Shown: piece after piece, positions 1 to 9,243 of the stretch
Position numbering within the stretch: position 1 is the stretch's first letter
Layout of the letters: every line of letters begins with the position of its first letter
Origin: Ceratodon purpureus
Lineage: Eukaryota > Streptophyta > Bryopsida > Pseudoditrichales > Ditrichaceae
DNA length: 64,000 nucleotides
Direction of reading: 5' to 3'
Assembly (NCBI GenBank): GCA_014871385.1
Contig: CM026421.1
Coordinates: 11,297,128-11,361,127 of the forward strand
The notes under the pieces: generated by a model
What the model was told of the DNA's origin: nothing
Database searches by the model: none
What the model saw: only the letters and a program-made list of their open reading frames with translations
Translations under genes and position numbers: made by a program

Positions 1-228
1 CATACGAAACAACAATATTATGTCCAATTTTGCCACAAAATTTGTAGTGATTGTCTACAAAAGTCACCATGCTGTCCTCTATGTGAAAATATTGAGAATC
101 TTGATTTTGCAAAGCATACAAAATTTATCTTTGATACATCTATCACAAAAGATATTGAAATAACCAGTTTACAAAATTTTCATGATACTTTCCAGAAATT
201 ACATTGTTTTTTTACAAAAAATGAGTGA
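1..228 (+). CDS. C-terminal end of a RING-type zinc finger coding segment (partial, 5' end outside window)
   Basis: Frame 1 is open from the first base to a TGA at 226-228. Its start encodes H-x2-C-x2-C, a short loop, then C-C-P-L-C, which is the second half of a compact RING finger of the H-x2-C-x2-C...C-P-x-C type seen in BOI/IAP-like ubiquitin ligases. The first zinc ligands would lie to the left of the window. The reading frame runs out exactly where the dioxygenase-like ORF begins in frame 2: the sequence ATGAGTGA at 221-228 holds a start and the stop together. The region around 205-235 is rich in T and A homopolymers, so the two ORFs may be one RING-dioxygenase gene split by a one-base indel, or joined by an intron I could not place. 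RING assignment is moderate because only half the domain is present. Confidence 0.5.
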   Translation, partial: HTKQQYYVQFCHKICSDCLQKSPCCPLCENIENLDFAKHTKFIFDTSITKDIEITSLQNFHDTFQKLHCFFTKNE

Positions 229-1336
229 AAAAAACAAGAGGAAGATGTCTTTTTCATACAAAATTCTTCAATGTATATTGGTGGAAAAAGGACATCTTGA
301 ATTATCTATTCTCAAGCAATTTGACATAAAAACAAACATGAGAATTGTCATTAGTTACACAAGCATTCCATCAAATAAAAATAAACTGGGAGCACCATAT
401 TGGGAAAATAAAAAGTTTGAAAAGGCATGGCAAAATGTTTATCAAGACAATCATCTTATACCAACAACATCTACTGCTTTATTACTATTAGATGGAAATA
501 AAGTATTGAATGATAAAATATTAAATTCAAGTGATTTATCACTCAATCATGTTTTACTTATTTATATTCCTGAAATATGGAATAATGATGTGGTTGCATA
601 TCAAAGCACATTAGCTCAAGCAGACATATATTATGAAACTGCTCCTTTTGAGGGAAAATCTAATCAAGAAGACCCAAAAAGAGGCTCTTATAAGTCTGTA
701 GGCCATGGGTATATAGCACATGGAGGAATAGACTCAAGAGGAAATGTGGTACCATATGATAGAAAAAACATGTCTGAGAGCACAAAACTTGCTTTCAGGC
801 GCATTGGGGATTCTGTTGCATCTAAGATATGGAAGGCATTGGATTTATTTGGACATCCAGTTAAAGAATATTTTACAAATCAATTACAAGCTATAAATTG
901 TATCGCGATTGGATTAGATTCGTATCCAACACAAGTGCATCAATTACACATGTCCAAGAATTCTTTTATAAAGCCACACATTGATAAATTGGATTTTGAT
1001 TGCTCTTTTGTATGTTGGTTTATTGAAGGATATCCCAAAGGAGGTGAATTTGGAATTTTTCAACATTGTATGAAACTTGAGAATAATAAGGGAGCAGGTG
1101 TATTTGTATTCAGCAAATATGTTAGCCATGGAACATTACAATTTGATTCCAATTCATTATCAGCAACTAATTTTAAGATCGGATGTGCCTTGGTTAACAA
1201 AGAAGCGATTTGTACTCGAGTTAAAAATCAGCTTCAAAGTGAAAATCCAATCACTTGGAAACATATCCCGTACATAAGTTATATTGATACTGGAAATTGT
1301 GAAAGTCAGAATGTAAATGAAAATGATAATGTGTAA
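182..1336 (+). CDS. 2-oxoglutarate/Fe(II)-dependent dioxygenase-like protein
   Basis: An uninterrupted 384-codon ORF with AT-rich codon use. The C-terminal half has the double-stranded beta-helix signature of 2OG-Fe(II) oxygenases: an H-x-D pair at residues 266 and 268 (in K-P-H-I-D-K) and a distal His at 316 (in V-S-H-G-T-L), followed by candidate 2OG-binding Arg residues further on. The glycine-rich strand before the distal His (G-G-E-F-G-I-F) also fits. The arrangement resembles nucleic-acid-modifying members such as TET/JBP or AlkB-like proteins, but I cannot choose between them. The N-terminal 180 residues are unrecognised. The real start is uncertain: Met1 at 182 and Met14 at 221 are possible, and the protein may continue an upstream RING reading frame after a frame change. 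It lies at the window edge, next to a GC-rich block of gene fragments. Confidence 0.6.
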   Translation: MILSRNYIVFLQKMSEKNKRKMSFSYKILQCILVEKGHLELSILKQFDIKTNMRIVISYTSIPSNKNKLGAPYWENKKFEKAWQNVYQDNHLIPTTSTALLLLDGNKVLNDKILNSSDLSLNHVLLIYIPEIWNNDVVAYQSTLAQADIYYETAPFEGKSNQEDPKRGSYKSVGHGYIAHGGIDSRGNVVPYDRKNMSESTKLAFRRIGDSVASKIWKALDLFGHPVKEYFTNQLQAINCIAIGLDSYPTQVHQLHMSKNSFIKPHIDKLDFDCSFVCWFIEGYPKGGEFGIFQHCMKLENNKGAGVFVFSKYVSHGTLQFDSNSLSATNFKIGCALVNKEAICTRVKNQLQSENPITWKHIPYISYIDTGNCESQNVNENDNV

Positions 1337-1436
1337 ATTTCTTAGAATTACTTGATTTGAGTGTAAAGTAATTAATTTGTAATAGATTAATTACTTCGTT
1401 GTATTTACAACCCTTTTTGTATATTTTTTTTAATTT

Positions 1437-1451
1437 AATAAAAACAATAAA
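1437..1451 (+). terminator. Polyadenylation signals of the dioxygenase-like gene
   Basis: Two AATAAA hexamers (1437-1442 and 1446-1451) lie about 100 bases after the stop codon at 1336 in a T/A-rich 3' region. This supports the ORF being the last exon of a transcribed gene. Confidence 0.5.
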
Positions 1452-1744
1452 TATTTGTAACTCAGTATCTTGTCCAATTTATTTAGATACAGGTAATATA
1501 AACAATTTTGAAACAAACAATATGAGCCAAGTCAGATATTTGGCCGTTGAACACTTGTGATTCACAAGTTGACCCATCACTCAACCTTGTACACCCACAC
1601 AAAATTGGTTGCAACCATTTCAAATTCATTCAATACACAACTAATTACAAAGTATGATTACCAAGCATGGAAATAAGTGATTATTAACCCCGGGTAAATA
1701 TGCAATCTTTAATTTATGCAAGTCAGTAGCACTGTCCTCAGTGA

Positions 1745-2337
1745 GCCTTTCTGCAGTAAACCCAGTTACAGAATTATGACGAAGTGAGGCCCATGAACAG
1801 AGTTTTTGATGTCAACTACACCATCAGCACACACAAAAAGGCAATAACCGAATCATAGTGTGCTCACGAACATGGGGGCAGCATAGATTAACTATTACTA
1901 ATCCTGACTTTGAGGATTCAACTTGAAGAGCCCTCTACAAATTCCTAGCAAGCACAAATAGCCCGCGAATGCATCACGGCGAATCCCAGAACAGACAAAG
2001 CTTCAGACCTAGGACAGTATTTGAGCTTGCTTATACGAGTGAGCAAACAAACATACACACGGAGGCCAAGAATATTCAAAACAGAACAAGTATGCACAAA
2101 TAGTCATCTTGTCGTTTTTGCAATAAACGCAGTTACAGAATTGTGATGAAGTGAAACCCATGTTCAAATCAAGACGGTGTCAACTACATCTCCACCATCA
2201 GCAGACAGTAAAAGGCAGTAACAGAATCATAGTGTGCTCACAGACATGGGGGCATCAAAGATGAACTATTTCTATTCGTGACTTCAAGGATTCAACTCGA
2301 AGAGCCCTCTACAAATTCCTAGCAAGCACAAATAACC
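1745..2337. repeat. Diverged tandem duplication, period about 372 bp
   Basis: Two copies of about 215 bp (about 1745-1963 and 2115-2337) share long matching stretches, for example the run ending in CTACAAATTCCTAGCAAGCA in both. The spacing between matching points is about 370 bp. The copies differ by substitutions and small indels, so the duplication is not recent. It lies at the left edge of the GC-richer block, just after the 3' region of the dioxygenase gene. I see no LTR hallmarks (TG...CA ends, primer-binding site) at the copies. Confidence 0.7.
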
Positions 2338-5284
2338 ATTAACTAATCAGACAGTGAACACGCTTTCAGGAATGAAACACTGTAAGTTACAAACCACTCA
2401 CGCACCCATTCATCACCAACAGGATGCCCACGTAAGAGTTCCTATCAGAGGAAACATTTTTAAAAGCCATATAATTTACAGAAATGAACACCATATCTGA
2501 AGAAGAGTGTTAGGGTCACCACCACGTTCTAGCATTCAGAAGCGCGTCTAGAAGCTCCATAGTTCTTGGCACCGAAGCCGTGTCCTTCCTATCCCTGTTC
2601 TGCAGCCCCACCAATCCAACTCTTGTGCCATGTACCCTGGCTCGATGCATTAGGAAGGGCAGCAGAATTTGATTGCGGACCCGAGGTCGTCACGGGCGTG
2701 TATATCAGGGGATAAGGCACGCGGGAATCCGCCATGAGGTTCATGAGCTCCACGCTACATGCCACGGTCCACCGCCAGGCCGCACCGGGCTTCGTCAGAC
2801 CGTGTTATATGTGTACTCTTCCGAATGTAGAAGCCGCGGCGCCTAGCACGCTCAACTTCTAGAAGCCATGGCCGCAGCTCCTCCGGGCTCTGTGGTGCGA
2901 CGGAGACTAAGCACACAACCGCCGTGGTCCTCTTGGATCGCGCCTGACGCAACCTACCCATCCGGACTGAGGATTCCTGATCCCACACCCCAACTGAAGC
3001 TCGTCTGATATGACTACTGCGCCCACGAAACCCAAGCGTTGCGTTCACTGGGCGTGTCCGTCGTAGCACCTCACCGCAGAGAAAAAGGGACAACCTTGAA
3101 TAAGCGTCCTCACTTGCTCCGTATCTCAAGAAAAACACTGGCAAGTGCAAAAGATCTATCATGCAGGTAAGTACTAATCGCGCGTGGGAAGCGTACATCC
3201 ATTCTCGTGAGGGCCCTCTTCAGGCTAGATACCCCGTACACATTTCCCAATGTGTAGATATGGCGTTCACTGTACGCGGTCACAGCACTTCCTGGACCAC
3301 ACCGATTCCGCTGACTTCAGCAGTCTTGGTACTGTCTGCAATTCATAGAGGTTGCAAATCTTATCAAACGGTCACATTCCTAATTACCCCCAATGCAGAG
3401 TAACTGAGTTTTTCCTTCTTTCATCTGTTTCCGAGAAGGGAATAGCGAAAAGTGAGAAGTTCTTATTATAGTACAGACGACCACATTAAATCCGTTCGAC
3501 AATATTGTCAATGCTGCAATAACAGTGTTGCAGAAAACACTGAAGATCCATACTTACTTCTTTAACTTGACGCCACGTCAGATCTTGTCCTTCTGTGAAA
3601 ACTCCTCCACGAATGCGACCGCATTCTGGCTGTCCGAACGTGGACGTCATGAATTGATAACCCAACTCATGGAAATTCAAGTATCTTCCGTGGCTTCCTG
3701 AACATGCAGCAAATACCCTAAGCATTCTGTACCTAAGAGAATCTAGCAATGACAGTGGGAGATGGCTGGATGCCCCTCGTGAATGCGTCTTTATCTGCCA
3801 CATGAAGGGCTGAAGCCTCTGTCTGCAAACCAGAAACGTTGAGGGTCATGTAATGTACTCATCCAGAACAAATGGCGTCCACATGAACTCACAGATTACG
3901 CACCCAACACGACTCTCTTATATTGAATTGAACAAACTCCTGCACAAATGTAAAGCATGACTGAATACAATCACAGGGCTTCGTTCAGAGAATGAGTTCA
4001 ACCCGACCTGCACTATCATATTCAATGAAAAAGCATTCGAAGATGCGGATCAGACTTCCAACAGAAATGGCCAGGGAATCACCTCTACACGGAGCTCGAT
4101 GCCAGGCTCTTCCTTGAGATATTCCGACGGGACGTCTGCTCTAACTCCCTCCCTCACATTAGGGTGGCGTTCTATGGCAATTCATTGTTCGCTCACTTCC
4201 ATTGCACAGATTTCTGAATAAGCATGAACAGAGGAGTTTCTGCAGTCAAATGATATACCAGAAAGCTGTGAATTCGCCTCGAATCAACAATGAAAACCAA
4301 GCCTGTAAGTCATTTCCGAACATCAAATTCCCAGCCTCTGAGTCCTCCATAGAATGACGTGAAGAAAGTCTGGCTGTGTCACTCTCGACGGCGACGGACT
4401 TCCTAAAGGACGCTCCTCCGAATCCAGTTGAACACTACTCGCAAGACCTACCTGCGATTTCTGTAGGCCTAGCAGAGGACGACTAGAAGACAATTGTCAG
4501 TAGTCGAAGGATCCTTCACAAACTGATGAATGCCTGGTTTGCACAGAAATAAAAACAAATCCGTCTTTCTATATCCGAAAAAATAACCCACTGAAAACAG
4601 AAACATACGTAGTGAACTTGCCGTCGTGAGCAGGCTCCACAGGCTACAGCCCAGTCGATGGGGCATACAGGAACTCACTTCCTCGTTAGCCAACCCGCAC
4701 CTGGCAGCCAAAACTAATAGATGGTCTCATTCATTGCAAATTGACACACCTAAGGGATGTACCATGCTCCATGTTGTGGCACATGGAGAGCATCAGTGAG
4801 CATCCCTATTGAACTCGGGGCTTCTTCATACTCTTCATTTCAATTTCCAAGTCCGTCTACAGGACACACCTATGTCAGGTGCCCAGACATTGAAGTGATG
4901 CAGGAACTACCGATGTTTCTGCGGACATCCAGCGCGATAGAAAGGGTTACAATCAGACATAACCACGCGGGTGGCACGTCGTACACAGCACACTCATTAC
5001 TCATATCGTAAAAACTTCCCAATGATCATATTTACACATCTCAAAATTAAGCATAGTTCCGTACATACACAATAGCAGTCAGCCGTGTGGCCATAACCCA
5101 CACAGATATGTACTGTTACCATTGAAGGGGACAAACACCCCTCAGAATATCCTAGGTCCAAAATTCGCCACGCAAAGTGAACAGTCTAAATATCACCCGC
5201 ATCGTTGGACACGCACGAATGCGCTCAAAATTTGATATCAAAATCTGCCACTGATCTCACGGCCCTAGCCACCTCCAATGTGCT
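2338..5284. other. GC-richer stretch without a recognised gene
   Basis: The composition resembles the gene-fragment region to its right. The longest open frame is on the minus strand at 2755-3198 (147 codons, ATG start, rich in Arg and Leu, ending near D-R-G-M). It could be decayed coding sequence but matches nothing I know and has no clear splice context. No repeats, RNA genes or domain motifs were recognised. Confidence 0.4.
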
Positions 5285-6201
5285 TTACGATGTACTCCCA
5301 TCGCGCTTGCGCTTGGCATGCTTGCCTCCGCGACCTCTCCCCTTCCCTGCATCTGCGACCGCAGCTGGTGCCCGGAATTTCTCCTGCACGCCAATTAATG
5401 CCAACGGCTTCATGTTGCTTACCTTGTCGACCCTTGCCACGCCCTGCGTGGCTCGCCCACGCCCTGAAACTACCTTCTTCGCTCCTGCCACACCCACATC
5501 TTCACTTCGAGTCCCCGCTTGAGAAGCCGGCGCTGGACACATTGTATTCCGCAGGGCCGCTTTCCTGGACGTTCTCAGAGAGATCACATCTTGAGTTGAG
5601 GACTTCTTAGTAGCTGGAGGTTCTGGAGGCACAGCCTGACTTTCTGACTGCACCATGTCCTTGTCAAGTCCAAGGGAATCCGTTGTAATCGCAATTTCGT
5701 GCTCTGGACCTCCGTCGGTAGAAGACGACGTGGCCCGTTGAATTTCCTGACTTATAGTAGTGTCCACAGGCATTTTCCCAGTCCACGGTGGTTGAATCTC
5801 CTGCACCTCAGGAACCCCCTCCGAGCTGTCAAGGAATACCGTCTCGGGAAGTGAAGTGGTCACAGCCTTATCAGCTCCACCTTCAGGTGTTGCATGGGAA
5901 GCCTTCTGCGCCTGGGTGAAGCACACCTCCTCAGTCTCCGCGAAGAGTAGGCTCTCATCAAATGTGTTTGCCCCCCCAACCACTGCCCTCGGGGGACTCC
6001 CAGACTTACTTACCGCCGCTGGGGTTCTGTACGCCACACCACCCGAACGTACTCCTGGGCCTTCAATGGGTACCCTTCCAGCACTTGACGAAGGCGTCTT
6101 CGAACTTCCCAAAACACGTGCTTTCACATGCCCTGAAGACGGCGTCAATACACTCTTCTGTTTCATCGAAGTTGGAGTCCCAGAAGCGGACTCCACATTA
6201 A
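5285..6201 (-). CDS. Putative last exon of an unknown Ser/Thr/Pro-rich protein with a basic tail
   Basis: The frame is open for about 305 codons on the minus strand and begins after a plausible splice acceptor (GTGTAG at about 6202-6207). No ATG is needed because this looks like an internal or last exon. The product is low-complexity: rich in Ser, Thr, Pro, Ala and Gly in the first two thirds, with an acidic Glu/Asp middle. It ends in a Lys/Arg/Gly tail (G-K-G-R-G-R-G-G-K-H-A-K-R-K-R) just before the stop, which would suit nuclear or nucleic-acid binding. It lies downstream of, and on the same strand as, the coiled-coil/Cys-His exon at 7371-8170, so the two may belong to one gene. I do not recognise the family. 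Confidence 0.4.
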
Positions 6202-7370
6202 CTACACACGCAATCACACAAAATGTTTATACATGTTCAGTTCGCTGTCCTTATCACAATTACAAATGATACAACCTAGATCTACTCAAGGAAAAGGGCA
6301 ATTCACATTCTCTCGGGTATGTGAAAGTGAATTAGTGAGAAAAAACGGTTATTACAGTGGACCACCGAAAGGTCCACCTTCAAGTTCATCCCCAGTGCTT
6401 CCGCAGTGACAGCACGTTGAAAGTGCTTCAGCAATCACGTACAGTAATCGGGCAGTTCCCAAAGTTAGTCGAAGTACATGTACAGTTTCGCTACTCTAAT
6501 TCATTAGAAGTCACCGTGAAGAGCAAGTGCGTCGTGGTAGACAGTGAAGTTGGAGCGGTACCCCGGAAGCGATTACTACGTAAAAGTGCTGGACAAGTAA
6601 CAGTTTACTGGAAAGATCACGAAGCGAAGTGTCGCTCACACCCAATGCCAGTGGTATTCAGGCCCGGGCAACCCTTCGCCTAAGGAGGGCACTCTGCAAA
6701 GCACTTCTACACGAGTAAAGTGCCAAGCACGGGCTGCATCAGTACAAGCTTCCCCCATGGAAGTCCTTGCCACGGCAGTGGCCTCATAAGCTGCACATAT
6801 GAACCACTGCACCTTCCCTTCAGCTGTCCCCACCATGTAAGTGACGAATGAAGTACTTGAGATAGCCTGCGGTGATGTATGGTTACTGAACCGAGAAAAC
6901 CAGAGGATGAACATCCGAGGACGCACTGGCAAAGCACTGAATCCCTCGAGCAGTACATAGGACGTCCTTGGAATATCACATCCGCACCATTCAGCAACGA
7001 AAGGTAAAACTAAGTGCCACAGGCCATTGTCTACGCGGAAAATAAGAAAGTTAAATTGAACACCAAATTAACAGTACTTTCAACCTTTCACTGCTACGAA
7101 AGTCGCACGCATAAATTCAGAACCTCCTGTAAGACCTCGCGCTCAGTGAAAGTGACTACGGGGACATACAATTCTAAAATCTCCAGGAACAGTGTCTTCC
7201 AGAACTGGAATCAGAAGACGGCAAAGAACACCATCACATTAAGGACACAAACATCCCAATAACTAAGACAGAAGTAATACAAATAAATTACTGCAGCCAT
7301 TTCGTAGGAATCCTAAACCTCCGAACTTGAAGCTAGAACACACTTGACCAGGGCAGACATCGGAACTTAC
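6202..7370. other. Intron-like or intergenic stretch between two minus-strand exons
   Basis: Short open frames occur on both strands (for example plus 6357-6683) but none carries a known motif. If the flanking exons belong to one gene, this interval is an intron: a GTAAGT donor follows the upstream exon at 7370 and an acceptor precedes 6201. Confidence 0.35.
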
Positions 7371-8170
7371 AGTTAGTAGATGCGGCATGAGACACATGAC
7401 CAGCGTCATGCCTATTGCTTCGACTCGCATGGCCCTCCATCTTTGGAACCCGAAGTAAAGGTAACCGCACCTGATTCGCTCCAAAGCTATCCAACCAGTC
7501 CTGGCAGAATTCGAGCCCACAAGCATAGCTGGCACACCTTCTTCTCCCGTCACTCAACCAAGCAGCAAGACAGAAGTGGTGATAGCAACATCCACAGTCC
7601 GCAACGGAGATGTTGTGACACTGGAAGTTGAAGTCACAAACTGGACAATTCGATATGTAGATAACCTGACTTCGCCCCACCGCAGGAACACTGGGATTCC
7701 GAAGTGGGATGGGTGTGGTCCCCATGCCAGATCCTGCAGCCATCATCTGCACCTGCTCAGTCAACTTTGCCACCCACGTCTCCAGGCGAGTGGATGCCAC
7801 TCCTCTGAGGTGGATTTCACGCTCTACCTTCCGGAGATCACTCTGAATCCCCTCCTGTTCTAGTTTCAGCTGCTCTGTCCGGGCACTCTCCCTGCTCAAT
7901 ATGTGAAGTCCAAATTCCAAATCCTTATCAAGCACCCTGAGCTGCTCGTCCTCCACTGCACTAGTCTCTCCAATGACCACGTCTTCATTTTCCCCTGAAT
8001 CCGCAGCCATTTTAATGGAATTGAAATGCTCCACCAGACTGTCACGACGGCTTCTGATGTTGGCGCAGCTTAGCTCCTCCTCTCGTAGAGACTTCTGACG
8101 TTCAGCTAGCGCTCCGTCGATGCTCTTGCACTGCTGCTGGAGCTCCTTGCATCGGTGTTCTAGCACGTCT
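7371..8170 (-). CDS. Exon encoding coiled coil plus Cys/His-rich RING-like zinc-binding region
   Basis: A minus-strand frame of about 266 codons is bounded by a good acceptor (TTGTAG, ending at 8171) and a good donor (GTAAGTTCC from 7370). The first 140 residues are charged heptad-like sequence (many Glu, Gln, Arg, Leu) and probably form a coiled coil. About 40 residues later there is a Cys/His-rich cluster: C-P-V-C, then C-G-C-C-Y-H-H-F-C, then C-A-S-Y-A-C-G-L-E-F-C. This spacing suggests a RING-like or other cross-brace zinc finger, followed by W-L-D-S-F-G. A coiled coil plus RING would fit an E3 ubiquitin ligase, but the family is not recognised, so this is inference. No frameshift is visible inside the exon, unlike the GH9 and NRPA1 relics nearby. 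Confidence 0.5.
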
Positions 8171-8522
8171 CTACAAGTCAAATGCCAGTCATACAGATTA
8201 GAAACTCGCTTAATTGCACAGAAGTCGCATCTTTTGTAAGATCACACATAACCAGTGCCCCCCGGACCTTCCGTCCCAGGCCCCCAGATTAGATTAAAAC
8301 CCGAACCCACGACAGTTCATCATTGTTATTGATGTTCATTCTCACGAGGTCACCGTATTAGCCATCAACAAGTCCGCAGGCGAGCCTGTGGAGTGCACAC
8401 AACGAGTGGAACCCTTGACGTAGATTTACACGATTTTCCTCACTTATTGTCCTCTAGAATTCAAGCGCCAACGGCCCAACGTCGCTCCCACGTCGTTAAC
8501 AGTTAAAGTCACCAATAACCAC

Positions 8523-9069
8523 CTAAACCGAATTAAAGTTTGTTGTGCCTCTAACAGTGCAAGAGAGACCGACATGTATCTTCGTGGTCTGATTGGAAGC
8601 TCTTGATAGAATACATGTCCCAATCAAAAAAAATTCGTTCTCTGACCAAGAAACAAGGAGATCAGGCACTGCCCGGTCAGCAAGAGTCAAGAGTCGTCTC
8701 TGTTTGTCCAAGAAATCCACAAAATAATCCAATGGAGCTCCTTTGCAGATAAACTATTCTTGGAATGATCTGATTCAGTCGACGTCCCCGATGCTCTTGA
8801 TCCTTCCGGGCATTTACACTGGCGCTTCGAATGTAGTCTGCAAGCTTCTCCAGATCGCAGTCATAGATCCGCTCCTGGGCTTCAATTTCCATGCAGCATG
8901 GACCTTCCACCTTCTGAGGCTCTCGGCTCTCTGTGTGCATCGAGCTTATCCGAGAAACTTTGTGCCTGAGGTTACCACTTGACATTGGATATCCATATCT
9001 ACCGCTGTCACTTGGCTCTTCCCAGATGTTCTCTTCATACGGGCTTTGAGTGGAGCACGTCGTGTCCAT
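8523..9069 (-). other. Possible first exon(s) of an unknown gene, frame disturbed
   Basis: An ATG at 9069 opens a 130-codon minus-strand frame containing an acidic, hydrophilic stretch. A second minus-strand frame (8523-8732) overlaps its end and continues with coding-like sequence (D-Y-F-V-D-F-L-D-K-Q-R-R-L-L). The change of frame near 8730 suggests an indel or a missed splice. It lies upstream of the coiled-coil/RING-like exon on the same strand and could be its 5' part. No family is recognised. Confidence 0.25.
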
Positions 9070-9243
9070 GCTGGTGTGTATAGGTCGATGCTAATCGCTG
9101 ATGTGGATAAGAATCTGCGGACACCATCAATACAGCAAGGACTCTTAAATAGATGTTTAGCGAGAGTTGCAGTGTATAATAGCTAATGAGATTTAACAAG
9201 AAATTTCCGCACCAATCAGTGTCAAGTTGTACTAAAAACTCAC

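Noticed and set aside
944-1129. Antisense ORF within the dioxygenase-like gene
   Set aside because: Shadow of the plus-strand coding frame.
1540-1575. Palindrome ACTTGTGATTCACAAGT as the 3' hairpin of a minus-strand Helitron ending near 1.5 kb
   Set aside because: The nearest CTRR-type end (TCAG on the plus strand at about 1533) is not preceded by the required A, and no matching TC start was found near 18.2 kb.
1684-1700. TTAACCCCGGG as another TTAA/CCCC element end
   Set aside because: No partner end and no family core nearby; the sequence after CCCC differs from the family.
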